Below are positions 43,622 to 52,199 of a stretch of DNA of 64,000 nucleotides, piece after piece. Under the pieces are notes generated by a model that was not told the DNA's origin, searched no databases, and was given only the letters and a program-made list of their open reading frames with translations. The stretch's first letter is position 1; each line of letters starts with the position of its first letter. The DNA comes from Gammaproteobacteria bacterium (GTDB lineage: Bacteria; Pseudomonadota; Gammaproteobacteria; Competibacterales; Competibacteraceae): NCBI GenBank assembly GCA_024235035.1, contig JACKNE010000009.1, positions 62,001-126,000 on the forward strand, in the 5' to 3' direction. The position numbers were made by a program, and so were the translations under genes.

Positions 43622-43639
43622 ATCAATCATATGATTGAT
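43622..43639. promoter_or_regulatory. 18-bp perfect palindrome, candidate operator
   Basis: ATCAATCATATGATTGAT is fully self-complementary, with no spacer. It sits 239 bp upstream of the giant-protein start and 233 bp upstream of the VWA gene, midway between the two. A homodimeric regulator could bind it; which one is unknown. The palindrome itself is certain; the regulatory role is inferred. Confidence 0.5.
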
Positions 43640-43871
43640 CACTCGGCTACTCTAAAGAAGTAGCAATGCTTTAAAAATGAAACAATACTTTTCAGAATAT
43701 TTCATTCTTGAAGTTGTGAAAAGACATTCGATACAAATTAGGCTCGGAGACGCTAGCCTCATTGACTGAACGCTCAACGGATCACTTGCTGATATGGGCA
43801 GCAAAACTTAACCCCGCAAGTCGATCTGCGGCGTTTAGGGCAATACACTTCAACTTGCCGTAGAGAACGCT

Positions 43872-45692
43872 ATGAACCGAAACCTGTTTCTTTCCCTCTC
43901 GCTATGCGTCTTGGTTCTGTTTACAGGATGCTCGCCTCATGTTGAGTCGCCTACTGGACAAACCACTCCCGATTCCAAAATAGCGAAACCGGTAGACAAG
44001 GAACCTAAACGACAAACCGGAGAACACGAAGAGCGCAATGCGGTGATAACCGTGCTGGCCGAAGCAGCGCCTTTGCCGTCGCCTTCCCCATCGATACCAG
44101 GAACGCTTGCTCCCCTGCCGCAGGGCAAATCTCTACTCGAAGTCCCAGCAAAGGCCGATCGAAAAGAACAAGTCACCAACTTAAGCAGCGTTGTGAGTCA
44201 GGAATCACTGGACGCGTTGCGTGCGCCCAGCGAACCCACTGACCGTGAGCAATACACCCATCAGGAAGACAACCCCGTCAAGCGCGTTGCCGAGCAACCC
44301 GTTTCGACCTTCAGCATCGACGTAGACACGGGCGCTTACGCCAACGTCCGCCGCTTTCTCAGCCAGGGTCGATTACCGCTGCAAGACGCTGTGCGGGTCG
44401 AAGAGTTGATCAACTATTTCGATTACGATTACCCCGCGCCGGACAATCGTCAGCCACCCTTCCGTGTCAACACTGAACTTGCGCCGACACCGTGGAACCC
44501 CAAGACACAGCTCTTAGCCGTTGGCATCAAAGGCTACGCGCTGCCCAAGACCCAGTTGCCGCCCATCAATCTCGTATTCCTGATCGATGTATCCGGCTCG
44601 ATGAATGCGCCTGACAAGATCGGTTTGCTCAAGCCGGCGCTGAAGCTACTCGTCCAGCAACTGCGACCCGAGGACAAGGTCGCTATCGCTGTCTACGCCG
44701 GCGCAGCAGGCAGGGTGCTGGAACCGACGCCTGGCAACCAGCAGGCGAAAATCGAAGCTGCACTAGAGCGATTAAGCGCGGGTGGCTCCACCAACGGTGG
44801 CGCCGGCATTCAATTGGCCTACACCCTAGCACGAGAAGGCTTCGTGGAAGGAGGAATCAACCGAGTGATGCTGGCTACCGATGGCGATTTCAATGTCGGC
44901 ACGGTCAATTTCGAAGCGCTTAAAAACCTGGTAGAAACCCAACGTAAGAGCGGCATAGCGCTGACCACGTTAGGTTTCGGGACCGGCAACTACAACGACC
45001 AGTTAATGGAGCAATTAGCCGATGTCGGTAACGGCAACTACGCTTACATCGACACCCTACAAGAAGCCAATAAGGTGCTAGTCGAACAGATGAACGCCAC
45101 CTTGCTGACCATCGCCAAGGATGTAAAAATTCAGATCGAATTCAACCCGGCACAGGTTGAAGAATACCGATTGATCGGTTACGAAAACCGGACGCTAAGG
45201 CGTGAAGCTTTCAGTAACGACGCGGTAGACGCTGGTGACATCGGCGCCGGACATACCGTGACTGCTCTTTACGAAATCGCCTTGAGAGGCCATGGCGGCG
45301 CGCTGATCGAACCTTTACGCTATGGCCAACCACCAGCGACAGACAAGACACCTCATGGAGAGGAGATCGCCTTTCTCCGATTACGCTACAAGCAACCAGA
45401 CAGCGATGTCAGCCAATTGTTGGAATGGCCGATTCACCGCGACCAAGCGATCAGCCATTGGCAGGAAGCCAGTGAACGGTTCCGGTTTGCAGCGGCAGTG
45501 GCCGGTTTCGGACAGAAGCTGCGCGGCGGGCACTATACCGGTCACTTCAGTTACGATGACATACTGGCATTGGCTCGTCACGCGCGTGGCGCCGACCCCT
45601 ACGGTTATCGAGGCGAATTTCTGACGCTGGTCGGATTAGCACGATCTCTGGATCCAGGCAATGGTGAAGAACACAGGCAGGCGATCCGTTAA
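43872..45692 (+). CDS. VWA-domain lipoprotein, YfbK-like
   Basis: A 606-residue lipoprotein: MNRNLFLSLSLCVLVLFTGC ends in a lipobox-like FTGC with Cys20. After a Pro-rich linker, a YfbK-type N-domain (TFSIDVDTGAYANVRRFL) precedes the von Willebrand factor A domain. Its metal-site motif DVSGS is at 239-243. A DUF3520-like C-terminal domain follows. The protein is expected at a periplasmic membrane face. It is followed by a sigma factor and an anti-sigma-like gene on the same strand, which suggests an envelope-sensing unit. Confidence 0.9.
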   Translation: MNRNLFLSLSLCVLVLFTGCSPHVESPTGQTTPDSKIAKPVDKEPKRQTGEHEERNAVITVLAEAAPLPSPSPSIPGTLAPLPQGKSLLEVPAKADRKEQVTNLSSVVSQESLDALRAPSEPTDREQYTHQEDNPVKRVAEQPVSTFSIDVDTGAYANVRRFLSQGRLPLQDAVRVEELINYFDYDYPAPDNRQPPFRVNTELAPTPWNPKTQLLAVGIKGYALPKTQLPPINLVFLIDVSGSMNAPDKIGLLKPALKLLVQQLRPEDKVAIAVYAGAAGRVLEPTPGNQQAKIEAALERLSAGGSTNGGAGIQLAYTLAREGFVEGGINRVMLATDGDFNVGTVNFEALKNLVETQRKSGIALTTLGFGTGNYNDQLMEQLADVGNGNYAYIDTLQEANKVLVEQMNATLLTIAKDVKIQIEFNPAQVEEYRLIGYENRTLRREAFSNDAVDAGDIGAGHTVTALYEIALRGHGGALIEPLRYGQPPATDKTPHGEEIAFLRLRYKQPDSDVSQLLEWPIHRDQAISHWQEASERFRFAAAVAGFGQKLRGGHYTGHFSYDDILALARHARGADPYGYRGEFLTLVGLARSLDPGNGEEHRQAIR

Positions 45693-45795
45693 ATTTCCGG
45701 TTAAATCAAGATCGGCTGAAGCCTGAAAGCTTAAAGACAGAGACAAGTAGAGATAACCTAGCGCCTGAGGCCTTTTACCTTGCACCTTTATCTTC

Positions 45796-46365
45796 ATGCC
45801 GATCGATCACGATACCGATGAGGCTCTCATGCTGCGCTACCAGGATGGCGATGCCAATGCTTTCGCTCGACTGTACGCTCGCCACAAGGGTCCCTTATAT
45901 CGCTATCTGCTCCGCCAATGTAACCAGCCAGCGGTAGCCGAGGAACTGTTTCAGGATGTTTGGCTGAAACTGATCGCCGCTCGGACCCACTATGCAGTGC
46001 AGGCCCGCTTTGCCGCTTGGCTTTATCGAATCGCGCATAACCGGCTGATCGATCATTACCGCGCTGACAAACGGCGCTTACCCGCCTCCTACGCTGGGGA
46101 TTGTCCGGAATGGATCGAAGTTCCGGCGCCTATGGAGGAACAACCGGAGCAGCGCGAGAATTGCCGTCGTCAGGCAGAACGCCTGCTAGGGTTGTTAGCG
46201 GAATTGCCAGAAGCCCAACGCGAAGCGCTGTTGCTCAAAGAAGAGGCCGGGTTATCGCTGGAGGAAATTGCTCACGCCACCGGAACAGGCCGAGAAACCG
46301 TCAAGAGCCGCTTGCGCTATGCGCTGGCCCGTCTGCGACACGGTTTGGGAGAGGCTGATGAGTGA
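45796..46365 (+). CDS. RNA polymerase sigma factor, ECF family
   Basis: A 189-residue sigma-70-family factor. Region 2 (ARLYARHKGPLYRYLLRQ, then AEELFQDVWLKLI and WLYRIAHNRLIDHYR) and region 4 (LPEAQREALLLKEEAGLSLE, then EIAHATGTGRETVKSRLRYA) are intact. It would direct polymerase to a small promoter set. Its last 8 bp overlap the anti-sigma-like gene, so the two are translationally coupled. The 103-bp gap to the VWA gene suggests one operon. Confidence 0.93.
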   Translation: MPIDHDTDEALMLRYQDGDANAFARLYARHKGPLYRYLLRQCNQPAVAEELFQDVWLKLIAARTHYAVQARFAAWLYRIAHNRLIDHYRADKRRLPASYAGDCPEWIEVPAPMEEQPEQRENCRRQAERLLGLLAELPEAQREALLLKEEAGLSLEEIAHATGTGRETVKSRLRYALARLRHGLGEADE

Positions 46366-47044
46366 TCCATGTGATTGGGAATCTCACGATGAAGTGTTGT
46401 CCGCTCTGTATCGGACGACCCGCAACGTCGAACCACCCACTTGGCTGGACGAATCCATCTTGACAACAGCGCACACGGCGGTTGCTACAGTGGCAACGTC
46501 GGCGATGCCTCGCGCCCAACGGCGAGGTATCCGCTTCTGGGCCATGCCCGTGGCCTTGGTCGCCACGATTTTCCTGTCGGTGGGTATAGTGCGATTGGCG
46601 CGCGAGACCGGTGAGAAGGGATGGCCAATAGAGCTGAAAGTCCAATCCGCAGAGCAACCTGCTGCCGAAACCGATGTGACGTCCACAAGCCAAGCTAAAA
46701 CGATGGCGGCCGACCGCGTGCTGCTTTCCCCACCGCCGCCCGTCGCGCCAGCTACCCGAATGCCACAAATGGCACCACTATCTGCCGCACCACCGACACA
46801 GGAACGAGAATCACCGATAACCAAGGAGCGACAGCAATCGGATAATTTGCAGATAGCGCCAGCGATCCATGATGAGGGGACAAGACCCCAGCGAAAACAA
46901 ATACTTCTTTCACCGGAAGCCTGGCTGGCGAAGATCGCTGAATTGCGTCGACAAGGTCGGCTAGCGGAGGCGAAAACGAGCTTGGCGGAGTTCCGGCGTC
47001 GCTACCCGGATTATCCGCAACCTACTTGGGAAGAAACTGATTGA
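46358..47044 (+). CDS. Putative membrane anti-sigma factor
   Basis: A 228-residue protein starting at the ATG inside the sigma-factor stop (ATGAGTGA). A cytosolic ~60-residue N-terminus precedes one membrane helix (FWAMPVALVATIFLSVGIV). A Pro- and Ala-rich periplasmic part and a half-TPR-like end (EAWLAKIAELRRQGRLAEAK) follow. The topology and position fit an anti-sigma factor, but no zinc-binding His-Cys motif is present. The assignment rests on context. The last 23 bp overlap the convergent response regulator. Confidence 0.72.
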   Translation: MSDPCDWESHDEVLSALYRTTRNVEPPTWLDESILTTAHTAVATVATSAMPRAQRRGIRFWAMPVALVATIFLSVGIVRLARETGEKGWPIELKVQSAEQPAAETDVTSTSQAKTMAADRVLLSPPPPVAPATRMPQMAPLSAAPPTQERESPITKERQQSDNLQIAPAIHDEGTRPQRKQILLSPEAWLAKIAELRRQGRLAEAKTSLAEFRRRYPDYPQPTWEETD

Positions 47045-47387
47045 CTGTTTCGACCAGGGTAGCCTCTTCTACCGGCTTGATGACATAACCCTTCGCACCT
47101 TGCCGCGCTCCCCAGATCTTGTCGGTTTCCTGGTCCTTGGTGGTCACGATGATCACTGGAATATGGCTAGTGGATGGATTCTTGGTGATTTGTCGAGTCG
47201 CCTGAAAGCCGTTGATCTTGGGCATGACCACATCCATCAGGACAAGATCGGGCAGTTCGGCCTTGGCGACCTCGACGCCCTGCACACCGTCCGTAGCCGT
47301 CAGGATTTCGTGTCCATGTTTTTTAAGGATCTTGGCGAGGCTCAGCGTCTGGGTCGGCGAGTCATCGACAATCAATATGCGGGCCAT
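47022..47387 (-). CDS. PilH-like single-domain response regulator
   Basis: A 121-residue receiver domain. The acidic pocket DD (8-9), the phosphorylation Asp in LVLMDVVMP and the Lys of VIKPVEE are all present. The stretch VTTKDQETDKIWGARQGAKGY closely resembles PilH of the type IV pilus Chp/Pil system. No pilG, pilI, pilJ or chpA genes are adjacent, so it stands alone here. It has no output domain. Confidence 0.85.
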   Translation of the reverse strand: MARILIVDDSPTQTLSLAKILKKHGHEILTATDGVQGVEVAKAELPDLVLMDVVMPKINGFQATRQITKNPSTSHIPVIIVTTKDQETDKIWGARQGAKGYVIKPVEEATLVETVNQFLPK

Positions 47388-47633
47388 GCTGCCACTCCTG
47401 GGATAATCTGGTGTATCTGCTTCGCGTACCGGTTCGCAATCCGGGGGACAGAGATCAATCAGGGCCGATCCGCACTGCCCTTTTCGGTTAAATTTAGTTG
47501 ACCGTCATAACACGCGCCAACTCGATCAGCGAAACCCGGCGCGCGCAAGGTGGTTTTTTCGCCATGAGCGAGGCATCTCGCTGGCGCATGATAGGATACC
47601 GCATAAACCGGTTCGATTTAAGGAGTTTGTTTC

Positions 47634-48185
47634 ATGAATGCTTCACAACCAAATGTTCTGTCCCGGCTGATGCTGGCGTTGCGCGCTGCCTGGCGAATGC
47701 TGATCGATCAAGAGTTCGCTGACGGTGTCTCGCAGTTAGAGCGGGATGAATTTACCCCGAGAGCGCCTTCAAGCACCGGTCAACCTAAACCGGGGCTGCG
47801 CGATACCCTACCGGATTCTGCCCTGCAACTACTGGCGCTTTTACAGCAAGAGGGGCGATTCGTGGATTTCCTAGAGGAAAATGTCACCGCCTATTCTGAC
47901 GCCGAGATTGGTGGCGCGGCGCGCGTGGTGCATGAGGGGTGCAGCAAGGTAATTCGCGATCATCTCCAGATCGCGTCAGTGCGTGACGAAGCCGAAGGCG
48001 CTCGGCTGACTCTTCCGGCCGGTTTTGACGCAACCGCGGTGCGCTTGACGGGCAATGTGGTCGGTCAACCACCGTTCACCGGAACGTTGATGCACCGTGG
48101 CTGGCGAGTGATCGAGATCAAATTACCCAAGCTGGCGGAAGGCCATGATGTTCGGGTATTGGCCCCAGCGGAGGTGGAGCTATGA
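47634..48185 (+). CDS. DUF2760-domain protein
   Basis: A 183-residue protein of the DUF2760 family. The core is LLALLQQEGRFVDFLEENVT, followed by DAEIGGAARVVHEGCSKVI and a beta-rich end. Its start ATG follows AAGGAG. It overlaps the Hsp70-like gene by 4 bp (ATGA), and the two are a conserved pair in proteobacteria. It may be a substrate or regulator of that Hsp70, but the role is not established. Confidence 0.85.
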   Translation: MNASQPNVLSRLMLALRAAWRMLIDQEFADGVSQLERDEFTPRAPSSTGQPKPGLRDTLPDSALQLLALLQQEGRFVDFLEENVTAYSDAEIGGAARVVHEGCSKVIRDHLQIASVRDEAEGARLTLPAGFDATAVRLTGNVVGQPPFTGTLMHRGWRVIEIKLPKLAEGHDVRVLAPAEVEL

Positions 48186-50026
48186 GTGCGGCCCGTTTCG
48201 CAATTGGCATCGATCTAGGGACAACGCACTGCGTCATCGCAGCGGTGGATCTGCAAGCCAGTGATCTGGATGAGGTGGTTGATTGGATCGAAGCGATCCC
48301 ACAGCTGACAGCCCCTGGTGCGGTCGAAGAACGATCGTTATTACCGTCATTCCTATACCTACCACATCCCGATGAATTACGCCCAGAAGATCGTACTCTA
48401 CCGTGGGGAGAGCAACCGCCATTCGTGGTCGGCGAACTGGCCCGCAGCATGGGCGGTCGCACCCCGATTCGACTGGTAGCCAGCGCCAAGAGTTGGTTAT
48501 GCCACCCCGGCGTCGACCGACGGGCAGCCATTCTGCCGGCGGAAGCGCCTGAGGAAGTGCAACGAGTATCGCCATTGCAAGCCTCGATGCATTACCTGGA
48601 ACATCTGCGCACTGCCTGGAATCAGCGTCATCCCGATGCGCCACTGGCGGAACAGGATGTCGTATTGACCGTGCCCGCCTCCTTCGATCCAGCAGCCCGC
48701 GAGCTGACTGCCGAGGCCGCTGCTGCGGTCGGTCTGAGCAATCGCCTGGTGCTGCTAGAAGAACCGCAGGCAGCGCTATATCACTGGATTCTGTCCACCC
48801 GAGGCGAGTGGCGTAAGCAGGTACGGGTCGGTGATATTATCCTGGTAATCGACTTGGGCGGCGGCACCACCGATTTTTCGTTGATTGCCGTCACCGAACG
48901 CGACGGTTCCCTGGAATTGGTGCGAGTGGCGGTGGGCGACCATATCCTGCTGGGTGGCGATAACATGGATCTGGCCTTGGCTCATACGGTCCGCGCCAAG
49001 CTGGCCGAACAGGGAACGCAACTCGATCCCTGGCAATTGCAGGGCCTTACGCACGGTTGCCGCTCCGCCAAGGAAATTCTGCTGAGCGATGCCAGCGTCG
49101 AAGCCGTGCCGGTGGTGGTGCCAAGTCGCGGTTCCCGACTGATCGGCGGCACCTTGCGCACCGAACTGACCCGCGATGAGGTGGCCAGAACTCTGATAGA
49201 AGGTTTCTTCCCGATAGTCACAGCGTCAGCGCGCCCCGCGGCCCGCGCCCGAGCTGCACTCACCAAGCTGGGGTTGCCCTATGCTCAGGATGCGGCCATG
49301 TCTCGTCATCTAGCGGCATTTCTAGGCCGACAAGTCGAAGCGACACGCGATCTGGCCGGGTTTGGAAATCGCCTACCGGAGAATGCTAGCTTTCTGCATC
49401 CGACCGCCATTCTGTTCAACGGCGGCGTGTTCAAGGCGCAAGCGCTGCTCGATCGAACTTTAGAGTTGCTCAACGGTTGGCTGGCCGCCGAGGGCGCGCC
49501 GGCGGCGCGGTTGCTGGAAGGCGCGGATCTCGATCTGGCGGTGGCGCGCGGCGCAGCCTACTACGGCTATGTGCGGCAGGGGCGCGGCGTGCGCATTCGC
49601 GGCGGCACCGCCAAATCGTATTACGTCGGCGTGGAGAGCGCCATGCCCGCCGTGCCGGGCATGGAACCCCCGATCCAGGGATTGTGTATCGCTCCATTTG
49701 GCATGGAGGAAGGAACACAGGCCGAACTGCCACCACAGGAGGTCGGGCTGGTAGTGGGCGAACCGGTGCGCTTCCGTTTCTTCGGCTCTTCAGTGCGGCG
49801 CGTCGATCAGGTTGGTACCGTGCTGGAGCAATGGGTACCGGAAGAGTTAGAAGAGCTAGAGGAAATCGAGGCCAATCTGCCTGCCGAGGACCGACAACCG
49901 GGCGAGGTGGTGCCGGTACGTCTGCATGCGGCGGTCACTGAAGTCGGCACACTACGTCTGGAGGCCGTGTCGCGCACCGGTACGGAAACTTGGAAAGTCG
50001 AGTTCGACGTGCGTGGGGACAGGTAA
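48182..50026 (+). CDS. Hsp70-family protein (DnaK-like ATPase)
   Basis: A 614-residue Hsp70 relative. The ATPase motifs GIDLGTTHCVIAA (phosphate 1) and IDLGGGTTDFSLIAV (phosphate 2) are intact. The C-terminal region after ~residue 470 is shorter and more divergent than the DnaK peptide-binding domain, with an acidic segment (PEELEELEEIEANLP). In related genomes a second Hsp70 with DUF3731 usually follows DUF2760-Hsp70; it is missing here. 168 non-coding bp separate it from the convergent gene at 50195. Confidence 0.9.
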   Translation: MSAARFAIGIDLGTTHCVIAAVDLQASDLDEVVDWIEAIPQLTAPGAVEERSLLPSFLYLPHPDELRPEDRTLPWGEQPPFVVGELARSMGGRTPIRLVASAKSWLCHPGVDRRAAILPAEAPEEVQRVSPLQASMHYLEHLRTAWNQRHPDAPLAEQDVVLTVPASFDPAARELTAEAAAAVGLSNRLVLLEEPQAALYHWILSTRGEWRKQVRVGDIILVIDLGGGTTDFSLIAVTERDGSLELVRVAVGDHILLGGDNMDLALAHTVRAKLAEQGTQLDPWQLQGLTHGCRSAKEILLSDASVEAVPVVVPSRGSRLIGGTLRTELTRDEVARTLIEGFFPIVTASARPAARARAALTKLGLPYAQDAAMSRHLAAFLGRQVEATRDLAGFGNRLPENASFLHPTAILFNGGVFKAQALLDRTLELLNGWLAAEGAPAARLLEGADLDLAVARGAAYYGYVRQGRGVRIRGGTAKSYYVGVESAMPAVPGMEPPIQGLCIAPFGMEEGTQAELPPQEVGLVVGEPVRFRFFGSSVRRVDQVGTVLEQWVPEELEELEEIEANLPAEDRQPGEVVPVRLHAAVTEVGTLRLEAVSRTGTETWKVEFDVRGDR

Positions 50027-50194
50027 GCGGCCGTGACTTGAAGCGCAGGTTAGCTTGCCATCTTCTGGAAAACCCAATGCCTCGCTGGCTACCGAAATCA
50101 GAGAGATTATCGAGTGGACGGCGTCAACCCAACTTACGCTTTGGATCAAAGGAAAACGTACAAACGGAATTTTTCTGCGCCTCGACCACTGATA

Positions 50195-51028
50195 TCAAGG
50201 CGGATCGCTGGAGCGGGGTGGATACTCACCCGGCAACGGCGGTGCATCGTCTGGCAACAACCGGGTTCCATGCTTGGCGAACTGGCGATGCTCATACAAT
50301 TTGGCATATTTGAGAAAGACGTAGAACGCTGCGATCACCGAGTTGATAAATCCCGCCCAGCCATTTAGAAAATTGCGTTTGAACAAATAGCTACGGACGA
50401 AGAACAGGGGTGGGTAAAAGACCATGATCAATGGAATCCCCCAACGCTGCTTCTTGAGTTTGTCAACCACCAAGCCGGTGGAGTAGGCATTGATCTTATC
50501 GACTTTGGTATGAATGTCGGTCTCACCGTAATGGTACAGCGGGGCTTTGAGCCGGGCGACGCGCCCCTGCACCTTGGGTGCAGCGTGAATCGGCAGATCA
50601 TCAATGCTGCCTCTGCGTTTATCGAACAGGCGCAGGTAATGATTCATCCGTGTCGCTGGATTATACATGCGCCAGAACATTTGCTCCTGACGTGGAATTT
50701 CGTAGCCGTCCACACTCGGCCCACTCTGCAGCAGTCGCAGGATTTCGGTCTGGAGCCCAGGCGACAGCGCCTCATCGGCATCCAGCAGCAACACCCAATC
50801 ATGAGTCGTCGCGGCAAGCGCCATCTGTTTCTGCGGACCGTAACCCATGAACTCGTGCTGGACAATTCGCACACCATAACGCTGAGCGATCGCCAACGTA
50901 TCGTCGGTGCTGAAGGAATCCAGTACGATCACTTCATCCGCCCACTGGATGCTTTCCAGACAAGCCGTCAGGGTTCGGCCGTTGTTATAGGTGGTGATGA
51001 ATACCGAAAGCCGGGTTCGGTCGGTCAT
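50195..51028 (-). CDS. Glycosyltransferase family 2, KdtX/WaaE-like
   Basis: A 277-residue GT2 enzyme. SVFITTYNNGRTLTACLESI, VIVLDSFSTDDTL and the DADEAL motif (DxD) form the nucleotide-sugar site. The C-terminal HYGETDIHTKVDKINAYST and a hydrophobic stretch (PLIMVFYPPLFFVRSYLF) match the WaaE/KdtX family of LPS core glucosyltransferases. It likely acts on the cytoplasmic face of the inner membrane. It is convergent with the Hsp70 gene and divergent from the GT4 gene at 51132. Confidence 0.9.
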   Translation of the reverse strand: MTDRTRLSVFITTYNNGRTLTACLESIQWADEVIVLDSFSTDDTLAIAQRYGVRIVQHEFMGYGPQKQMALAATTHDWVLLLDADEALSPGLQTEILRLLQSGPSVDGYEIPRQEQMFWRMYNPATRMNHYLRLFDKRRGSIDDLPIHAAPKVQGRVARLKAPLYHYGETDIHTKVDKINAYSTGLVVDKLKKQRWGIPLIMVFYPPLFFVRSYLFKRNFLNGWAGFINSVIAAFYVFLKYAKLYEHRQFAKHGTRLLPDDAPPLPGEYPPRSSDPP

Positions 51029-51131
51029 GAATTAGCCTGTCTTGAACGGAAATTTCATTTACAGTATGCCCCAAATCGTTCATTAATGGCGCGCTTCATT
51101 ATCGGCGCATCACTGTTGTCATCAGGAGATC

Positions 51132-52199
51132 ATGATCGCATCGGCGCATATCATCGGCGGCAGATTCCTCGGCGGCGCCGAACTATTTTATGCGCGTTTG
51201 GTCACCGCGCTGCATCGACACGGCCATGCGACGCTGGCGGTGACGGTTCCGGGCAGCCTGATCGCGACTGAACTTCCAGCAGAAATCCCGCGAATTCACA
51301 TTCCAATGTGGGGTGTCTGGGATTTATGGTCACGCTGGCAAATTCAAAAAGCCATGCGTGGACACGGCCCGAATATCGTACAAACTTACATGGGTCGCGC
51401 CACCCGGTTAACCCATCTGCCATCGGGCCGGCAACCGATTCATATTGCCCGACTGGGCGGTTATTACGAACCCCACGGTTATCGGCACGCCCATGCCTGG
51501 ATCGTGGTCAGTCCGGGCATTGGCGATCACTTGATTCGACATGGTTTTCCTAAGGATCGCATTTTTCATATCAGTAATTTCGTGACGCCTTGCCCATCCA
51601 GCCCCCCTGCCGCCCTACAACAATTGCGTCAGATGCTGGCCATTCCTGAAGATGGACTGATTGCCGTCGCCGTGGGACGTCTACACCCGATCAAGGGTTT
51701 CGATGATCTACTGACCGCCTTCGCCGCTATTCCTAGATGCATCCAGGATCGGCCGGTTTATTTGGTCATTGTCGGCGACGGACCGCTGGCTGCACAGCTT
51801 AAACGCCATGCGGAGCAACTGGGGATCGCCCACCGTGTCCGTTGGCCGGGTTGGCGCGACGATGCGGGTCGTTTCCAGGAATTGGCTGATCTATGCGTCT
51901 GCTCATCCTTGCAGGAAGGGGTCGCCAATGTGATTCTCGAAGCCTGGGCGCGGCGCCGACCCGTGTTGGCGACTCGCACGCTTGGACCCGTGGAAATTGC
52001 CGTTCACCAGAAAGATGCCTGGCTGACGCCGGTAGCCGATCCCGCTGCATTGGCAACCTCGATGGAGTTATTGTTGCGGAATGAATCACTACGCTGTGAA
52101 CTAGCCGACAACGGCTATCGCACCTTGCTGGCTCACCATGGTGAGCCAGCGATCATCGACGCCTATCTGGATCTGTATCGTCACTTGTTGACGGTGTAA
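51132..52199 (+). CDS. Glycosyltransferase family 4
   Basis: A 355-residue GT-B fold enzyme. The N-lobe has a Gly-rich acceptor loop (GGRFLGGAELFYARL). The C-lobe carries VAVGRLHPIKGFDDLLTAF, VIVGDGPLAAQLKRHAEQLG and CSSLQEGVANVILEAWARR with the family Glu-x7-Glu pattern. It probably adds a sugar to the LPS core. AGGAG precedes the ATG. Its 3' end overlaps the convergent ligase gene by 47 bp. Confidence 0.9.
   Translation: MIASAHIIGGRFLGGAELFYARLVTALHRHGHATLAVTVPGSLIATELPAEIPRIHIPMWGVWDLWSRWQIQKAMRGHGPNIVQTYMGRATRLTHLPSGRQPIHIARLGGYYEPHGYRHAHAWIVVSPGIGDHLIRHGFPKDRIFHISNFVTPCPSSPPAALQQLRQMLAIPEDGLIAVAVGRLHPIKGFDDLLTAFAAIPRCIQDRPVYLVIVGDGPLAAQLKRHAEQLGIAHRVRWPGWRDDAGRFQELADLCVCSSLQEGVANVILEAWARRRPVLATRTLGPVEIAVHQKDAWLTPVADPAALATSMELLLRNESLRCELADNGYRTLLAHHGEPAIIDAYLDLYRHLLTV

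Larger units (their letters stand above)
43384..43871. other. AT-rich divergent intergenic region (488 bp)
   Basis: No gene is seen. It separates the minus-strand giant protein gene from the plus-strand VWA lipoprotein gene, so both promoters should lie here. It is AT-rich in its left part and returns to GC-rich sequence near 43740. It contains two inverted repeats (43587-43600 and 43622-43639). Confidence 0.6.
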
